This document shows, in pieces, positions 1 to 7,725 of a DNA stretch of 36,665 nt. Positions within the stretch are counted from its first letter, which is position 1; every line of letters begins with the position of its first letter. The notes beneath the pieces are model-generated. The model worked only from the letters and a program-made list of their open reading frames with translations, was not told where the DNA came from and searched no databases. This stretch comes from Clostridiales bacterium UBA6114 (lineage in GTDB: Bacteria; Bacillota; Clostridia; Oscillospirales; Butyricicoccaceae), in assembly GCA_002423435.1 (NCBI GenBank), contig DIWE01000005.1, forward strand, positions 1 to 36,665. The letters are read 5' to 3'. Both the position numbers and the translations under genes were made by a program.

Positions 1-1
1 C

Positions 2-1954
2 GGCGGCGGCACCGGCTTTTCCTTTTCGCGTCTGCGCCCGAAGGGCAGCACGGTAAACTCCACGGGCGGGGTCGCCTCCGGGCCCATAAGCTTTATGAAG
101 GTGTTCAACACTGCGACGGAAGCGGTAAAGCAGGGCGGCACGCGCCGCGGCGCGAACATGGGAATTCTGCGGATCGACCATCCCGATATCCTCGAATTCA
201 TCGACTGCAAGAAAGACGGAAAGGAAATCACCAATTTCAATATATCGGTAGCCGTCACGGAGCCTTTTATGGAGGCGGTCGAAAAAGGCGAGGAATACGA
301 GCTTGTCGACCCGAAGTCGGGCCTTACAGCTGGAAAGCTTCCGGCGCGCGAGGTGTTCGACAAAATCGTAATGTCCGCGTGGCGAAACGGAGAGCCGGGC
401 ATCATCTTTATCGACCGGTTAAACCGCGACAACGTCGTGCCCTCCCAGGGAAGCATCGAGTCGACAAACCCCTGCGGCGAGCAGCCGCTCCTGCCCTATG
501 AATCGTGCAATTTAGGCTCTATAAACCTCGTTCGGATGCTTAAAAAGAAACAGGACGGGAGCTATGAAGTCGATTACCGGAAGCTTTCAAAAACGGTCGA
601 CACCGCCGTCCATTTTTTGGACAATGTCATCGACGCAAATAAATACCCTCTCGATCTGATCGACAAAACAACTAAAGACACGCGGAAAATCGGGCTCGGC
701 GTCATGGGCTGGGCGGACATGCTCCTGTATTTGAAGATCCCGTACGGCTCCGACCGGGCGGTGGACCTCGCCGACAAGGTCATGGGCTTTATCACGCGGC
801 GCGGCCGCGAAAAAAGCGCCGAGCTTGCAAAAATCCGGGGCACCTTCCCGCTCTTTTCCGAGAGCATCCTGAAAGACGGGGTCCCGGTCCGCAGCGCGAC
901 AATCACGACCATCGCGCCGACGGGCACGCTTTCGATCATCGCCGGTGTTTCAAGCGGCATTGAGCCGGTGTTTGCCTATGTGTTTATCCGAAACGTGATG
1001 GACGGCACCGAGCTTTTGGAGGTAAACCCGATCCTCAAGGAGGAGCTTATCCGCCGCGGCATCTATACCGATCAGCTGATGCGGCGGATATCGGAGGAAG
1101 GCACGCTCTGCCATATCGGGGAGATTCCGGAGGACCTCCGCAGAGTGTTTGTCTCCGCCCACGACGTTTCGCCCGAATGGCATATCAAGGTGCAGGCGGC
1201 GTTTCAGCGGCATGTGGACAACGCGGTGTCCAAGACGGTGAACTTTCCAAAGGACGCGACGACAGACGACGTAAGGGACGTCTATCTCCTCGCCTACAGG
1301 CTCGGCTGCAAGGGCGTCACGATTTACCGCGACGGAAGCCGGGAAAGCCAGGTCTTAAACATCGGAAAGGTCAATGCCGAGGGAAAAAGCGGCGAGACGA
1401 TAAAAGAAATGGCGGAAAAATGCGCGCCCAAAGGATCGGAAGGGCTGGGGAAAATCGTTCCGCGCCCCCGCCCGGAAATCACGAACGGGCTTACCGAGCG
1501 GGTCAAGATCGGCTGCGGAAATCTTTATATCACGGTAAATTATGACGACAATGGGATCTGCGAGGTCTTCACAAACACCGGAAGGCACGGCGGCTGCCCC
1601 TCGCAGTCGGAGGCGACGAGCCGCCTTGTGTCGATCGCGTTGCGCTCCGGTGTGGACATCGACACGATCGTCGAGCAGCTCAAGGGGATCCGCTGCCCGT
1701 CGACGATCCGCCAGCCGGGGATGAAGGTGACCTCCTGCCCGGACGCGATCGCCCGGACGATTCAGAAGGTCGTTCACTATCAAAACGGCAACGGGGCCAA
1801 AACGCCGGATGTCTTGGAGCTTAAGGACCCGGAGCCGGATGATTTTTACGCGTCCGCGTCGGAAATACGCTATTGCCCGGAATGCGGAACAAAGGTCGAG
1901 CATGAGGGCGGGTGCGTTGTCTGCCGCCAGTGCGGATACTCAAAGTGCGGTTGA
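2..1954 (+). CDS. nrdJ: Adenosylcobalamin-dependent (class II) ribonucleotide reductase, 3' part
   Basis: Reduces ribonucleotides to deoxyribonucleotides in the cytoplasm using a B12-generated radical, without oxygen. The reading frame is open from base 2, so the gene begins outside the window; about 650 residues are visible. Near the left edge is the GSTVNSTGGVASGP loop typical of the family. Further on comes NPCGEQ, with the Cys and Glu of the active site, followed by the ESCNLGSINL segment. PTGTLSIIAG is also family-typical. The C-terminus has a four-cysteine zinc-ribbon-like tail (CPECG, then CRQCG) and a final CG, as in long clostridial NrdJ proteins, where C-terminal cysteines are thought to re-reduce the active site. 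A strong terminator follows, so this is the last gene of its unit. The family assignment is secure; only the N-terminal portion is missing. Confidence 0.96.
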   Translation, partial: GGGTGFSFSRLRPKGSTVNSTGGVASGPISFMKVFNTATEAVKQGGTRRGANMGILRIDHPDILEFIDCKKDGKEITNFNISVAVTEPFMEAVEKGEEYELVDPKSGLTAGKLPAREVFDKIVMSAWRNGEPGIIFIDRLNRDNVVPSQGSIESTNPCGEQPLLPYESCNLGSINLVRMLKKKQDGSYEVDYRKLSKTVDTAVHFLDNVIDANKYPLDLIDKTTKDTRKIGLGVMGWADMLLYLKIPYGSDRAVDLADKVMGFITRRGREKSAELAKIRGTFPLFSESILKDGVPVRSATITTIAPTGTLSIIAGVSSGIEPVFAYVFIRNVMDGTELLEVNPILKEELIRRGIYTDQLMRRISEEGTLCHIGEIPEDLRRVFVSAHDVSPEWHIKVQAAFQRHVDNAVSKTVNFPKDATTDDVRDVYLLAYRLGCKGVTIYRDGSRESQVLNIGKVNAEGKSGETIKEMAEKCAPKGSEGLGKIVPRPRPEITNGLTERVKIGCGNLYITVNYDDNGICEVFTNTGRHGGCPSQSEATSRLVSIALRSGVDIDTIVEQLKGIRCPSTIRQPGMKVTSCPDAIARTIQKVVHYQNGNGAKTPDVLELKDPEPDDFYASASEIRYCPECGTKVEHEGGCVVCRQCGYSKCG

Positions 1955-1990
1955 AAGAGGTAAGAACCTACTTTTATATGCAGTCCATGT

Positions 1991-2017
1991 GAAGGGGCCT
2001 CGGCCCCTTCGCTTTTT
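1991..2017 (+). terminator. Rho-independent terminator after nrdJ
   Basis: An 8-bp perfect stem GAAGGGGC / GCCCCTTC with a 4-base loop is followed by a T-run. It lies 37 bases after the nrdJ stop. Nearly the same hairpin recurs at 26270-26289. Confidence 0.9.
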
Positions 2018-2030
2018 ATAGTAAACGCAC

Positions 2031-2064
2031 ATTGTAAACACAAATCAAATTAAAAGTTGACAAT
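2031..2064 (+). promoter_or_regulatory. BirA-type biotin operator upstream of bioY
   Basis: ATTGTAAAC (2031-2039) and GTTGACAAT (2056-2064) form an almost perfect inverted repeat, with one mismatch per arm and a 16-base spacer. This matches the known Gram-positive BirA pattern, TTGTWAAC and its complement separated by about 16 bases. The right half-site contains the -35 box of the bioY promoter, so a bound biotinyl-AMP/BirA dimer would block polymerase. The next gene is bioY, which fits this regulation. A BirA gene is not in the window. Confidence 0.8.
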
Positions 2065-2085
2065 CCGGCCGATGTTTAATAAAAT
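2057..2085 (+). promoter_or_regulatory. Sigma-A-type promoter of bioY
   Basis: TTGACA (2057-2062), a 17-base spacer, then TAAAAT (2080-2085). The -35 hexamer is a perfect consensus and the -10 matches at five of six positions. It overlaps the right arm of the BirA-like operator. Confidence 0.75.
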
Positions 2086-2154
2086 ATTAGCTGAAGCCTT
2101 TGCGCTTTACCGGCGGCGCTTGCCGCGCCAGACAACAAAAAGGAGATTACATTC

Positions 2155-2697
2155 ATGAAAACCAAAAAACTTGTGCTGACCGCTTTTTTTGCGGCAATTA
2201 CGGCGGTCTGCTCCCAAATCGTCATCCCGCTTCCCATAAGCCCCGTTCCTCTTACGCTTTCGTTATTCGCCGTGTTTTTGACGGGTACGCTTCTTGAAAA
2301 AAGGCAGGCGTTTTTTGCGCAGCTCGTATACTTGCTTCTCGGGGCGTTCGGCGTTCCGGTGTTTGCCGGTTTTCAAAGCGGCTTCGGGCGTCTGATCGGG
2401 CCGACGGGAGGATATCTTGTGGCATATCCGTTTATGGCTTTTCTGGCCGCGCTGATCGCAGAGAAGCTGAAAAGGAAGCCTTTTGCCGCAAATGTGGCCG
2501 GGCTCGCGGCGGCGCTCTTACTCTGTTACGCGCTCGGGACGACCTGGCTGGTCATATTTACAAAGATGGGCTTATATGAGGCTTTTCTGGCGGGAGTCGC
2601 CCCGTTTATCCCGCTGGACATCCTGAAAATAGGAGTCGCGGCGTCGGTCAGCATCCCCCTCGAAAAGGCGGTTAAAAAGGCGCAGACGGCGGAATAG
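2155..2697 (+). CDS. bioY: Biotin transporter substrate-binding (S) component BioY
   Basis: Membrane S-component that captures biotin for an ECF-type or solitary transporter. The 180-residue length is normal for BioY. Features visible are the N-terminal helix, the IPLPISPVPLT segment after the first membrane span, the FGRLIGPTGGYLVAYP signature around residues 78-93 (with the GPTGGYL core that defines the family), and about six hydrophobic segments in all. The ATG is preceded by AAAAGGAGATTAC, a good ribosome-binding site. It is monocistronic, lying between the nrdJ terminator and a strong hairpin at 2761. A BirA-like operator sits on its promoter, which supports biotin as the substrate. No EcfAA'T genes are adjacent, so it probably shares an energising module encoded elsewhere or works alone. 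Confidence 0.95.
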   Translation: MKTKKLVLTAFFAAITAVCSQIVIPLPISPVPLTLSLFAVFLTGTLLEKRQAFFAQLVYLLLGAFGVPVFAGFQSGFGRLIGPTGGYLVAYPFMAFLAALIAEKLKRKPFAANVAGLAAALLLCYALGTTWLVIFTKMGLYEAFLAGVAPFIPLDILKIGVAASVSIPLEKAVKKAQTAE

Positions 2698-2760
2698 AGG
2701 ATACGGCATGCCGTGCCGCAGAAGGGCCCCGGACGCGGTTTTCCGGTTATGAATACATAA

Positions 2761-2814
2761 AAAATAACAGCCTCCGGTCGCGGTTTTACCCGCCGACCGG
2801 AGGGCTGTTATTTT
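2761..2814. terminator. Bidirectional terminator between bioY and the gntR gene
   Basis: A stem of about 20 bp with one bulged G. The arms begin AAAATAACAGCC and end GGCTGTTATTTT, so each strand has a T-run after the stem. It can serve bioY on + and the convergent GntR gene on -. Confidence 0.88.
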
Positions 2815-2824
2815 GCATACTTTC

Positions 2825-2866
2825 AAAGCCTGCCAAAGTCGCTTGAGAAGACTCGGCGGGCTTTTT
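2825..2866 (+). terminator. Second terminator-like hairpin
   Basis: Arms AAAGCCTGCC..AGTC and GACT..GGCGGGCTTT, with a small internal loop, are followed by TTTTTATGG. The T-run favours + strand termination, making it a back-up to the hairpin at 2761. Confidence 0.6.
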
Positions 2867-2923
2867 ATGGTTTTTTCAGAGGAGATCAGACTGTGACTTC
2901 GGATTTACGGAGGCACTTCCCGT

Positions 2924-3568
2924 TCAGAACAACAAGGAGTAATTATCCTCGAATGTTTTGCGGACGTTAAAGATATGGTGCTGCATCAGCTTTTCGGCGA
3001 GCTCCCCGTCCCTTGCCTTTATGGCTTCGTAGATCTGGGTATGCTCCGCAAAGGACTGCACGTCCCGTCCCGGGATGAGGATGGTCTTGGTGTTGTATTT
3101 GCGCATCTGGTTTTTAAGCTGGAGGGTCATCTCCACGGCGGTACGGTTTACGCATGCGCTGTATATGACGGCGTGAAAGTTCTGATTGCATTGGCTGTAG
3201 GCCAGCAAGTCGCGGTTTACCATATGCGTTTTCATTTGGGACAGAAGCTCGCTTAATTTTTCCAGTTGTTCCTCCGTTATGGAGTTGACCGCCTTGCGGA
3301 TGATGAAGCCCTCGAGATTCTCCCGGAGCTCAAGAAACTCCAGCACCTCGGCCATTGAGTACGAACGCACCTTGGCGCTTTTGTTCCTCTCAATGGACAC
3401 CAAATTTTCCCTTTCAAGCATAAAAAGGGCTTTTTTAACGGTATTTCGGCTCACGCCGAATTGATTTGCGAGTTCAAGCTCGGTCAGCGATTCTGACGGC
3501 TGGTAAAAACCGGATATGATTTTCTCTTTAAGAGTGTCGTATATCTCGGTTGTCTGGTTTTTCGTCAC
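2924..3568 (-). CDS. GntR-family transcriptional regulator, FCD (FadR-C) subfamily
   Basis: A DNA-binding regulator of 214 residues. The start is taken as GTG at 3568, which sits 8 bases after GGGAGG. The frame also opens at 3631, but that upstream stretch has no ribosome-binding site. The N-terminal winged helix-turn-helix is clear (IYDTLKEKIISGFYQPSESL, then ELANQFGVSRNTVKKAL), and an all-helical FCD ligand-binding domain follows from about residue 75. It is divergent from the cluster-1 operon starting at 3918 and is therefore its likely local regulator. FCD regulators usually sense small organic acids through a metal site, which suits the tricarboxylate-transporter operon. The intergenic region has repeated AT-rich CAATATT motifs that may be its operators. 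The ligand is unknown. Confidence 0.93.
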   Translation of the reverse strand: MTKNQTTEIYDTLKEKIISGFYQPSESLTELELANQFGVSRNTVKKALFMLERENLVSIERNKSAKVRSYSMAEVLEFLELRENLEGFIIRKAVNSITEEQLEKLSELLSQMKTHMVNRDLLAYSQCNQNFHAVIYSACVNRTAVEMTLQLKNQMRKYNTKTILIPGRDVQSFAEHTQIYEAIKARDGELAEKLMQHHIFNVRKTFEDNYSLLF

Positions 3569-3794
3569 ATGATCTTCCTCCCGGCGATAACGTCTGGTTA
3601 CATAATGAACAATCAATATTGTATAACACATTTGTAATCATATTGTATTTTCATATTATCCTAATCAGCTTATCCTGTCAAGCAGATCTTCCGAAAGTTG
3701 AATAATATTGTTATACACGATCGTATTACATACAATGAACGAAGGCAGAATTTGTGCAATTATGACAAAATTCTACAGCTTATTAAAGATGAGA

Positions 3795-3823
3795 TTGACA
3801 CCATGTGGACGTGATGTTATTCT
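3795..3823 (+). promoter_or_regulatory. Probable promoter of cluster 1
   Basis: TTGACA (3795-3800), a 17-base spacer, then TATTCT (3818-3823; four of six matches). The predicted start of transcription is near 3830, directly ahead of the three 13-bp repeats. Confidence 0.5.
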
Positions 3824-3839
3824 GAACTTGTTAATTCGA

Positions 3840-3878
3840 CAATATTATTGAACAATATTATTGAACAATATTGTTGAT
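3840..3878 (+). repeat. Three tandem 13-bp repeats, probable operator
   Basis: Unit CAATATTATTGAA occurs at 3840-3852 and 3853-3865, and a variant CAATATTGTTGAT at 3866-3878. The junction contains the perfect palindrome AACAATATTGTT (3864-3875). Related CAATATTGT or AATATTGTT words occur near 3612 and 3702 in the same intergenic region. The position between promoter and first gene suggests repression by the divergent GntR protein (inference). The remainder of 3569-3917 is AT-rich, with no other gene seen. Confidence 0.6.
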
Positions 3879-3917
3879 AATGTTGCAATCACAAAAGTGA
3901 TAAAAGAGAGGAAAAAG

Positions 3918-4802
3918 ATGAAAGAGCTAATAAAAGGCGCGTATGACCTGCATGTTCATTCCGCTCCCGACGTCCTTCCACGCAGGATGGACGATCTGGA
4001 AATGGCCGAGCGCATCATCGACTCCGGCATGGCGGGATACGCGATCAAGTCCCATTACTTCTGCACATCCGAACGGGCACAGCTTGTAAAAAAGCAGTTT
4101 CCGGGCTGCGACGCCGTCGGTACCGTAACCTTAAACAGCTCGGTGGGGGGGATAAACCCCGCGGCCGTGGAGATGGCCGCCCGCTCCGGCGCAAAGCTTG
4201 TTTGGTTTCCCACATGCGACAGCGCGCACGAGCTGTCCCATGTATTCGACGGCGACCCGAATAAAAAGCTTCCTTACTGGGCCCAGATACTGATCCGGAT
4301 GCGGGAGGAGGGGATTAAAACCCCCGAGATCTCGGTTCTTGAGGACGGCAAGCTTTCAGACGCGACCTGTGATGTGCTTGACATTATCGCAAGGTACGAC
4401 ATCATTCTTGCCACGGGCCATGTTTCACACAAGGAGGCCTTCGCTCTGGTCAAGGCCGCGGCGGAGCGGGGAGTGAAAAAAATAATCGTCACCCATGTCG
4501 ATTTCCCCACCACTTTTTATACTGTCGACGAGCAGAAGGAACTCGCGGGCTACGGCGCCTACATGGAGCATTGTTACACCACCTTCGCGACCGGCAAGGT
4601 CGACTTCAATATTACGCTCGGGCAGATCAGGGCACTGGGCGCTGAGCGGGTCATACTGAGCACCGACCTCGGGCAAAAAACAGCCAAATACCCTGACGAA
4701 GGGATGCTGGAGTTTGCCGAAGGGCTGTATGAAAACGGCTTTTCTGAAAAGGAAATCCGCGATATGGCCGTCGTCAATCCCGGAATCCTGCTCAACAAAT
4801 AA
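3918..4802 (+). CDS. DUF6282-type metal-dependent hydrolase (amidohydrolase/PHP-like TIM barrel)
   Basis: A 294-residue protein. The ATG at 3918 is chosen because AGAGAGGAAA lies just before it; the in-frame ATG at 3861 lies inside the operator-like repeats and has no ribosome-binding site. The N-terminus has YDLHVHSAPD, with the HxH metal motif at H12/H14. Later ATGHVSH, VTHVDFP and STDLGQ supply further candidate metal ligands. This pattern is what DUF6282 proteins show; their substrate is not established. It is the first gene of cluster 1, 52 bases before the GalB-like gene, and probably acts on the imported acid or a derivative such as a lactone or cyclic form (inference). No signal peptide is present, so it is cytoplasmic. 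Confidence 0.75.
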   Translation: MKELIKGAYDLHVHSAPDVLPRRMDDLEMAERIIDSGMAGYAIKSHYFCTSERAQLVKKQFPGCDAVGTVTLNSSVGGINPAAVEMAARSGAKLVWFPTCDSAHELSHVFDGDPNKKLPYWAQILIRMREEGIKTPEISVLEDGKLSDATCDVLDIIARYDIILATGHVSHKEAFALVKAAAERGVKKIIVTHVDFPTTFYTVDEQKELAGYGAYMEHCYTTFATGKVDFNITLGQIRALGAERVILSTDLGQKTAKYPDEGMLEFAEGLYENGFSEKEIRDMAVVNPGILLNK

Positions 4803-4854
4803 ATAGCCGAGCGGATTATCATGCTCCGGCTAACCTGAGAGGAGTGCATTTCTA

Positions 4855-5583
4855 ATGATTAAAGGCAAAAAAATGATGGTCGTCAGCGCGCATGCGGCAG
4901 ACTATGTCTGGAGGAGCGGGGGCACGATCGCCAAATACATAAAGGAGGGTGCCGAGGTCCATGTGGTCGTGTTGAGCTTCGGCGTACGGGGCGAGTCCAA
5001 TGACCTTTGGAACATGCCGGAACAGACCGCCGAAAAGGTCAAGGAAATCCGCAGGGACGAGACCGGTCGGGCCGCTTCGGTCCTTGGCGTTGAGAACATC
5101 GAGTTCTGGGACTGCGAGGACTATCCCATAACGGTCACCCCGGAGATGGAGGAGCGGCTTGTTCGGAAGATACGCGAGGTGTGTCCGGATATCATCATTA
5201 CACACGACAAATTCGACGTCTTAAATCCCGACCATAACCGCGTAAACGACTTTGTGTTCCGCTGCAGCGTAATGGCAAACTCCAATGGCGTCAAATTGGA
5301 AGGGACAAAGACGACAAAGCAGATGCGCCTGTTCGGCTTCGAACCCCACCAGACCGAACTCAGCAATTATGTCCCCGGCATCTTCGTCGACATCACTGAC
5401 ACGTATGAGCAGAAGGTGGCGGCCATGAAGTGCTTTAAGGCGCAGAGCCACCTCATTGAGTACTACACGCAGCGCGCCTTTATGCGCGGCAATCACGCGA
5501 GGAGGATATCGGGCGTAAAAGACTATAAGTATGCCGAGAGCTTTGCCGGCTTTTTCCCCGTGGTAAGCGGCGAACTGATCTGA
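4855..5583 (+). CDS. PIG-L/LmbE-fold protein, probable 4-oxalomesaconate hydratase (GalB-like)
   Basis: A 242-residue member of the PIG-L fold. True deacetylases carry AHPDD, where the first Asp is the catalytic base. Here the motif reads SAHAADYVWRSGG, so H13 and D16 (metal ligands) are kept while the base position is Ala. The third ligand is probably H127 in NPDHNRVN. The SAHxADxVWRxGG pattern resembles GalB, the PIG-L-fold hydratase that converts 4-oxalomesaconate to 4-carboxy-4-hydroxy-2-oxoadipate in gallate and protocatechuate breakdown. An aldolase of the family that acts on that product lies downstream at 9693, and a tricarboxylate transporter sits between them. Hydratase is therefore preferred over deacetylase; the exact substrate is inferred. 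Start ATG follows GAGAGGAG. Confidence 0.78.
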   Translation: MIKGKKMMVVSAHAADYVWRSGGTIAKYIKEGAEVHVVVLSFGVRGESNDLWNMPEQTAEKVKEIRRDETGRAASVLGVENIEFWDCEDYPITVTPEMEERLVRKIREVCPDIIITHDKFDVLNPDHNRVNDFVFRCSVMANSNGVKLEGTKTTKQMRLFGFEPHQTELSNYVPGIFVDITDTYEQKVAAMKCFKAQSHLIEYYTQRAFMRGNHARRISGVKDYKYAESFAGFFPVVSGELI

Positions 5584-5641
5584 AGATGTCGGGCGTACGG
5601 AATCATCAAAAAGCAGAATTATTCAAGAAAGGTGGATGAAT

Positions 5642-6115
5642 ATGGGAAAGCTGAAAAAGTACCTGACGATCGACGTCGTGATGGCCGCGGTCATACTCCT
5701 TATCGTCGGGATATTGGCCTTTAACGGCTATGTCGTTAAAAAGCTGCCGGCGCTTTCGCTCCGATTCCCGGGGTTTGTATTTTTAATGGTATTTGTGGTG
5801 GGCATATTCGAAATAGTGAGAGGGGTCAATGATGTCCGCAAAGGCGCAAAGCAAAAACCGCTGTTTGTGAGCAGAAGAAATTTTCTGTTCATGTGCCTTG
5901 CCGTAATCGGGTATATCGCGCTTTTTTGTCTTCTCGGCTTCGTGGTATCGAGCATCATATTTTCCGTTGTGTTCGCCGTTTATCATCGATATTCCAAATA
6001 TTTCGTCCTGATCGCCGCCACGTGTGTCATCGTGATCGGATTATATTTTTGTTTCGTCAGGTTCCTGGGTGCGGATTTGCCCGCCGGGATCCTATTTTCG
6101 ATCCTGAAATTTTGA
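5642..6115 (+). CDS. tctB: Tripartite tricarboxylate transporter, small membrane subunit TctB
   Basis: A 157-residue membrane protein with four predicted hydrophobic segments, near 13-29, 43-61, 80-103 and 125-150, the usual TctB layout. The ATG at 5642 is preferred over 5636 because it leaves six bases after AAAGGTGG. It lies 58 bases after the GalB-like gene and 20 before tctA. TctB partners TctA to form the membrane part of a sodium- or proton-coupled secondary carrier that receives carboxylates from TctC. Sequence conservation in TctB is low; the assignment rests on topology and position. Confidence 0.88.
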   Translation: MGKLKKYLTIDVVMAAVILLIVGILAFNGYVVKKLPALSLRFPGFVFLMVFVVGIFEIVRGVNDVRKGAKQKPLFVSRRNFLFMCLAVIGYIALFCLLGFVVSSIIFSVVFAVYHRYSKYFVLIAATCVIVIGLYFCFVRFLGADLPAGILFSILKF

Positions 6116-6135
6116 ATGAGAGGTGAGAACGGTCA

Positions 6136-7626
6136 ATGTCACATGTAATTATTGAAGGGCTGATAGCCGCAGTAACTCCGGTTAATCTTTTGATCGTATT
6201 GTTCGGAACCTTGATTGGCGTCATTATCGGCGCACTGCCCGGCCTGGGTGCAACAACCGGCATCGCCCTTCTGATCCCAATCAGCTACGGCATGGAAACC
6301 AGCACGGCGCTTCTGCTTACGGCCGGCATTTATATGGGGGCGGTTTACGGCGGGTCGATCACGGCCATCGTCATCGGCATTCCCGGAACGCCGACCTCAA
6401 CGGCTACCACCCTCGACGGCTACCCGATGGCGCAGCAGGGCAGAAGTCTTGAGGCCCTTGGCGCGTCCACCATGGCGTCGAGCGTCGGCGGTTTTGCGTC
6501 CGCGCTCTGTTTAATGTTTTTTACTCCCCTTGTATCGAAGGTCGTCTTATATTTCGGCGTGGCAGAGCAGTTTATGCTCGCCATGTTCGGACTGAGCGTC
6601 ATTGCCATCTCATCCAGGGAGTCCTTCCTCAAAGGACTGCTGGGCGGCTTTTTCGGCCTGGCGCTTGCCACCGTCGGATACGACCCTATTTCCGGATACG
6701 ATCGGTTTACCTTCGGCGCAGACAGTCTTGCAAACGGGATACCGTTCATGGCGATTGTAATCGGGTTGTTCGGCGTTTCTCAGACGATCGCCATGGCTGA
6801 AGAGGCCAAGACGGTATCCTCGTGTTCCGTGCTCTCGGGAAGTGCGTGGGACGGTGCAAGAGAAGTATTCAGGAATTATTGGATCACGATCAAATCCACG
6901 GCGATCGGGCTGTTTTTGGGCGCGACACCGGGCGTCGGCGGCGGGCCCGCGAATATGATCGCGTACACGGCGATCGCGAACAGTTCCCCGGACAGGGACA
7001 CGTTCGGCAAAGGGAATATCAAAGGCGTCATCGCTCCGGAAGCGTCGAACAACGCGACGGTAGGTACCGCGCTGATCCCCACGCTTGCCTTCGGCATCCC
7101 CGGGAGCACGGCGTGCGCCGTCGTGCTCGGTCTTTTGATGCTGCATGGCGTCGATACCGGGCCGAAGCTGTTTATCGATATGCCGGTAACGATTTATACC
7201 TTCTTCTGGGGCCTGCTTTTTACATGCATCGCGCTGGTGATCGTCTGCTTCCCTCTTCTCAAGTTTTTTGCAAAGGTGACGGTTGTCCCTTTCCAGATAC
7301 TCGTGCCAAACATTATTATTTTCTGTGTTCTGGGAGCTTTCAGCTTAAGAGGCTTTCTATTTGATGTGTTTGTCGCCATCGTTTTCGGAATACTGGGCTA
7401 TTTTCTGCGCAAGGCGCAGTATCCCATGGTATGCATTGTTCTGGGGCTGGTTTTAGGCAAGCTCGCCGAAACCAATCTCAGCAGGTCTCTGATGATCTAC
7501 AAGGGGCTGGGCTTTTTGATAAACCGCCCCATTACGCTCACCTTATTGATCCTGACGATTGCGATCGTCGTATTGCCGTACGTCAATCTGAAATCGATCA
7601 GAAAACGGCTCGAGCATAAACGCTAG
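6136..7626 (+). CDS. tctA: Tripartite tricarboxylate transporter, large permease TctA
   Basis: A 496-residue polytopic permease with all the family hallmarks: GALPGLGATTGIALLIP near the N-terminus, GIPGTPTSTATTLDGYPMAQQG around residues 80-100, and GATPGVGGGPANMIAYTAIAN near the middle. It moves the substrate across the membrane, driven by an ion gradient. The start ATG at 6136 follows GAGAGGTGAGAACGG. The order here is TctB-TctA-TctC; many homologous loci have TctC first. The partner binding protein follows after 99 bases. Confidence 0.97.
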   Translation: MSHVIIEGLIAAVTPVNLLIVLFGTLIGVIIGALPGLGATTGIALLIPISYGMETSTALLLTAGIYMGAVYGGSITAIVIGIPGTPTSTATTLDGYPMAQQGRSLEALGASTMASSVGGFASALCLMFFTPLVSKVVLYFGVAEQFMLAMFGLSVIAISSRESFLKGLLGGFFGLALATVGYDPISGYDRFTFGADSLANGIPFMAIVIGLFGVSQTIAMAEEAKTVSSCSVLSGSAWDGAREVFRNYWITIKSTAIGLFLGATPGVGGGPANMIAYTAIANSSPDRDTFGKGNIKGVIAPEASNNATVGTALIPTLAFGIPGSTACAVVLGLLMLHGVDTGPKLFIDMPVTIYTFFWGLLFTCIALVIVCFPLLKFFAKVTVVPFQILVPNIIIFCVLGAFSLRGFLFDVFVAIVFGILGYFLRKAQYPMVCIVLGLVLGKLAETNLSRSLMIYKGLGFLINRPITLTLLILTIAIVVLPYVNLKSIRKRLEHKR

Positions 7627-7725
7627 TTCCGTTTTTTACACTGCGTTTGCACAAAAAATATTTGCTATCAGTTGGAGCGATTCCAAATGATTGATAAATA
7701 CGAAAATTGAAAGGGGAATTACGAA

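Noticed and set aside
3861..3917. Upstream start at 3861 for the DUF6282 gene
   Set aside because: It lies inside the 13-bp operator-like repeats without a ribosome-binding site, and the added residues are not family-like.
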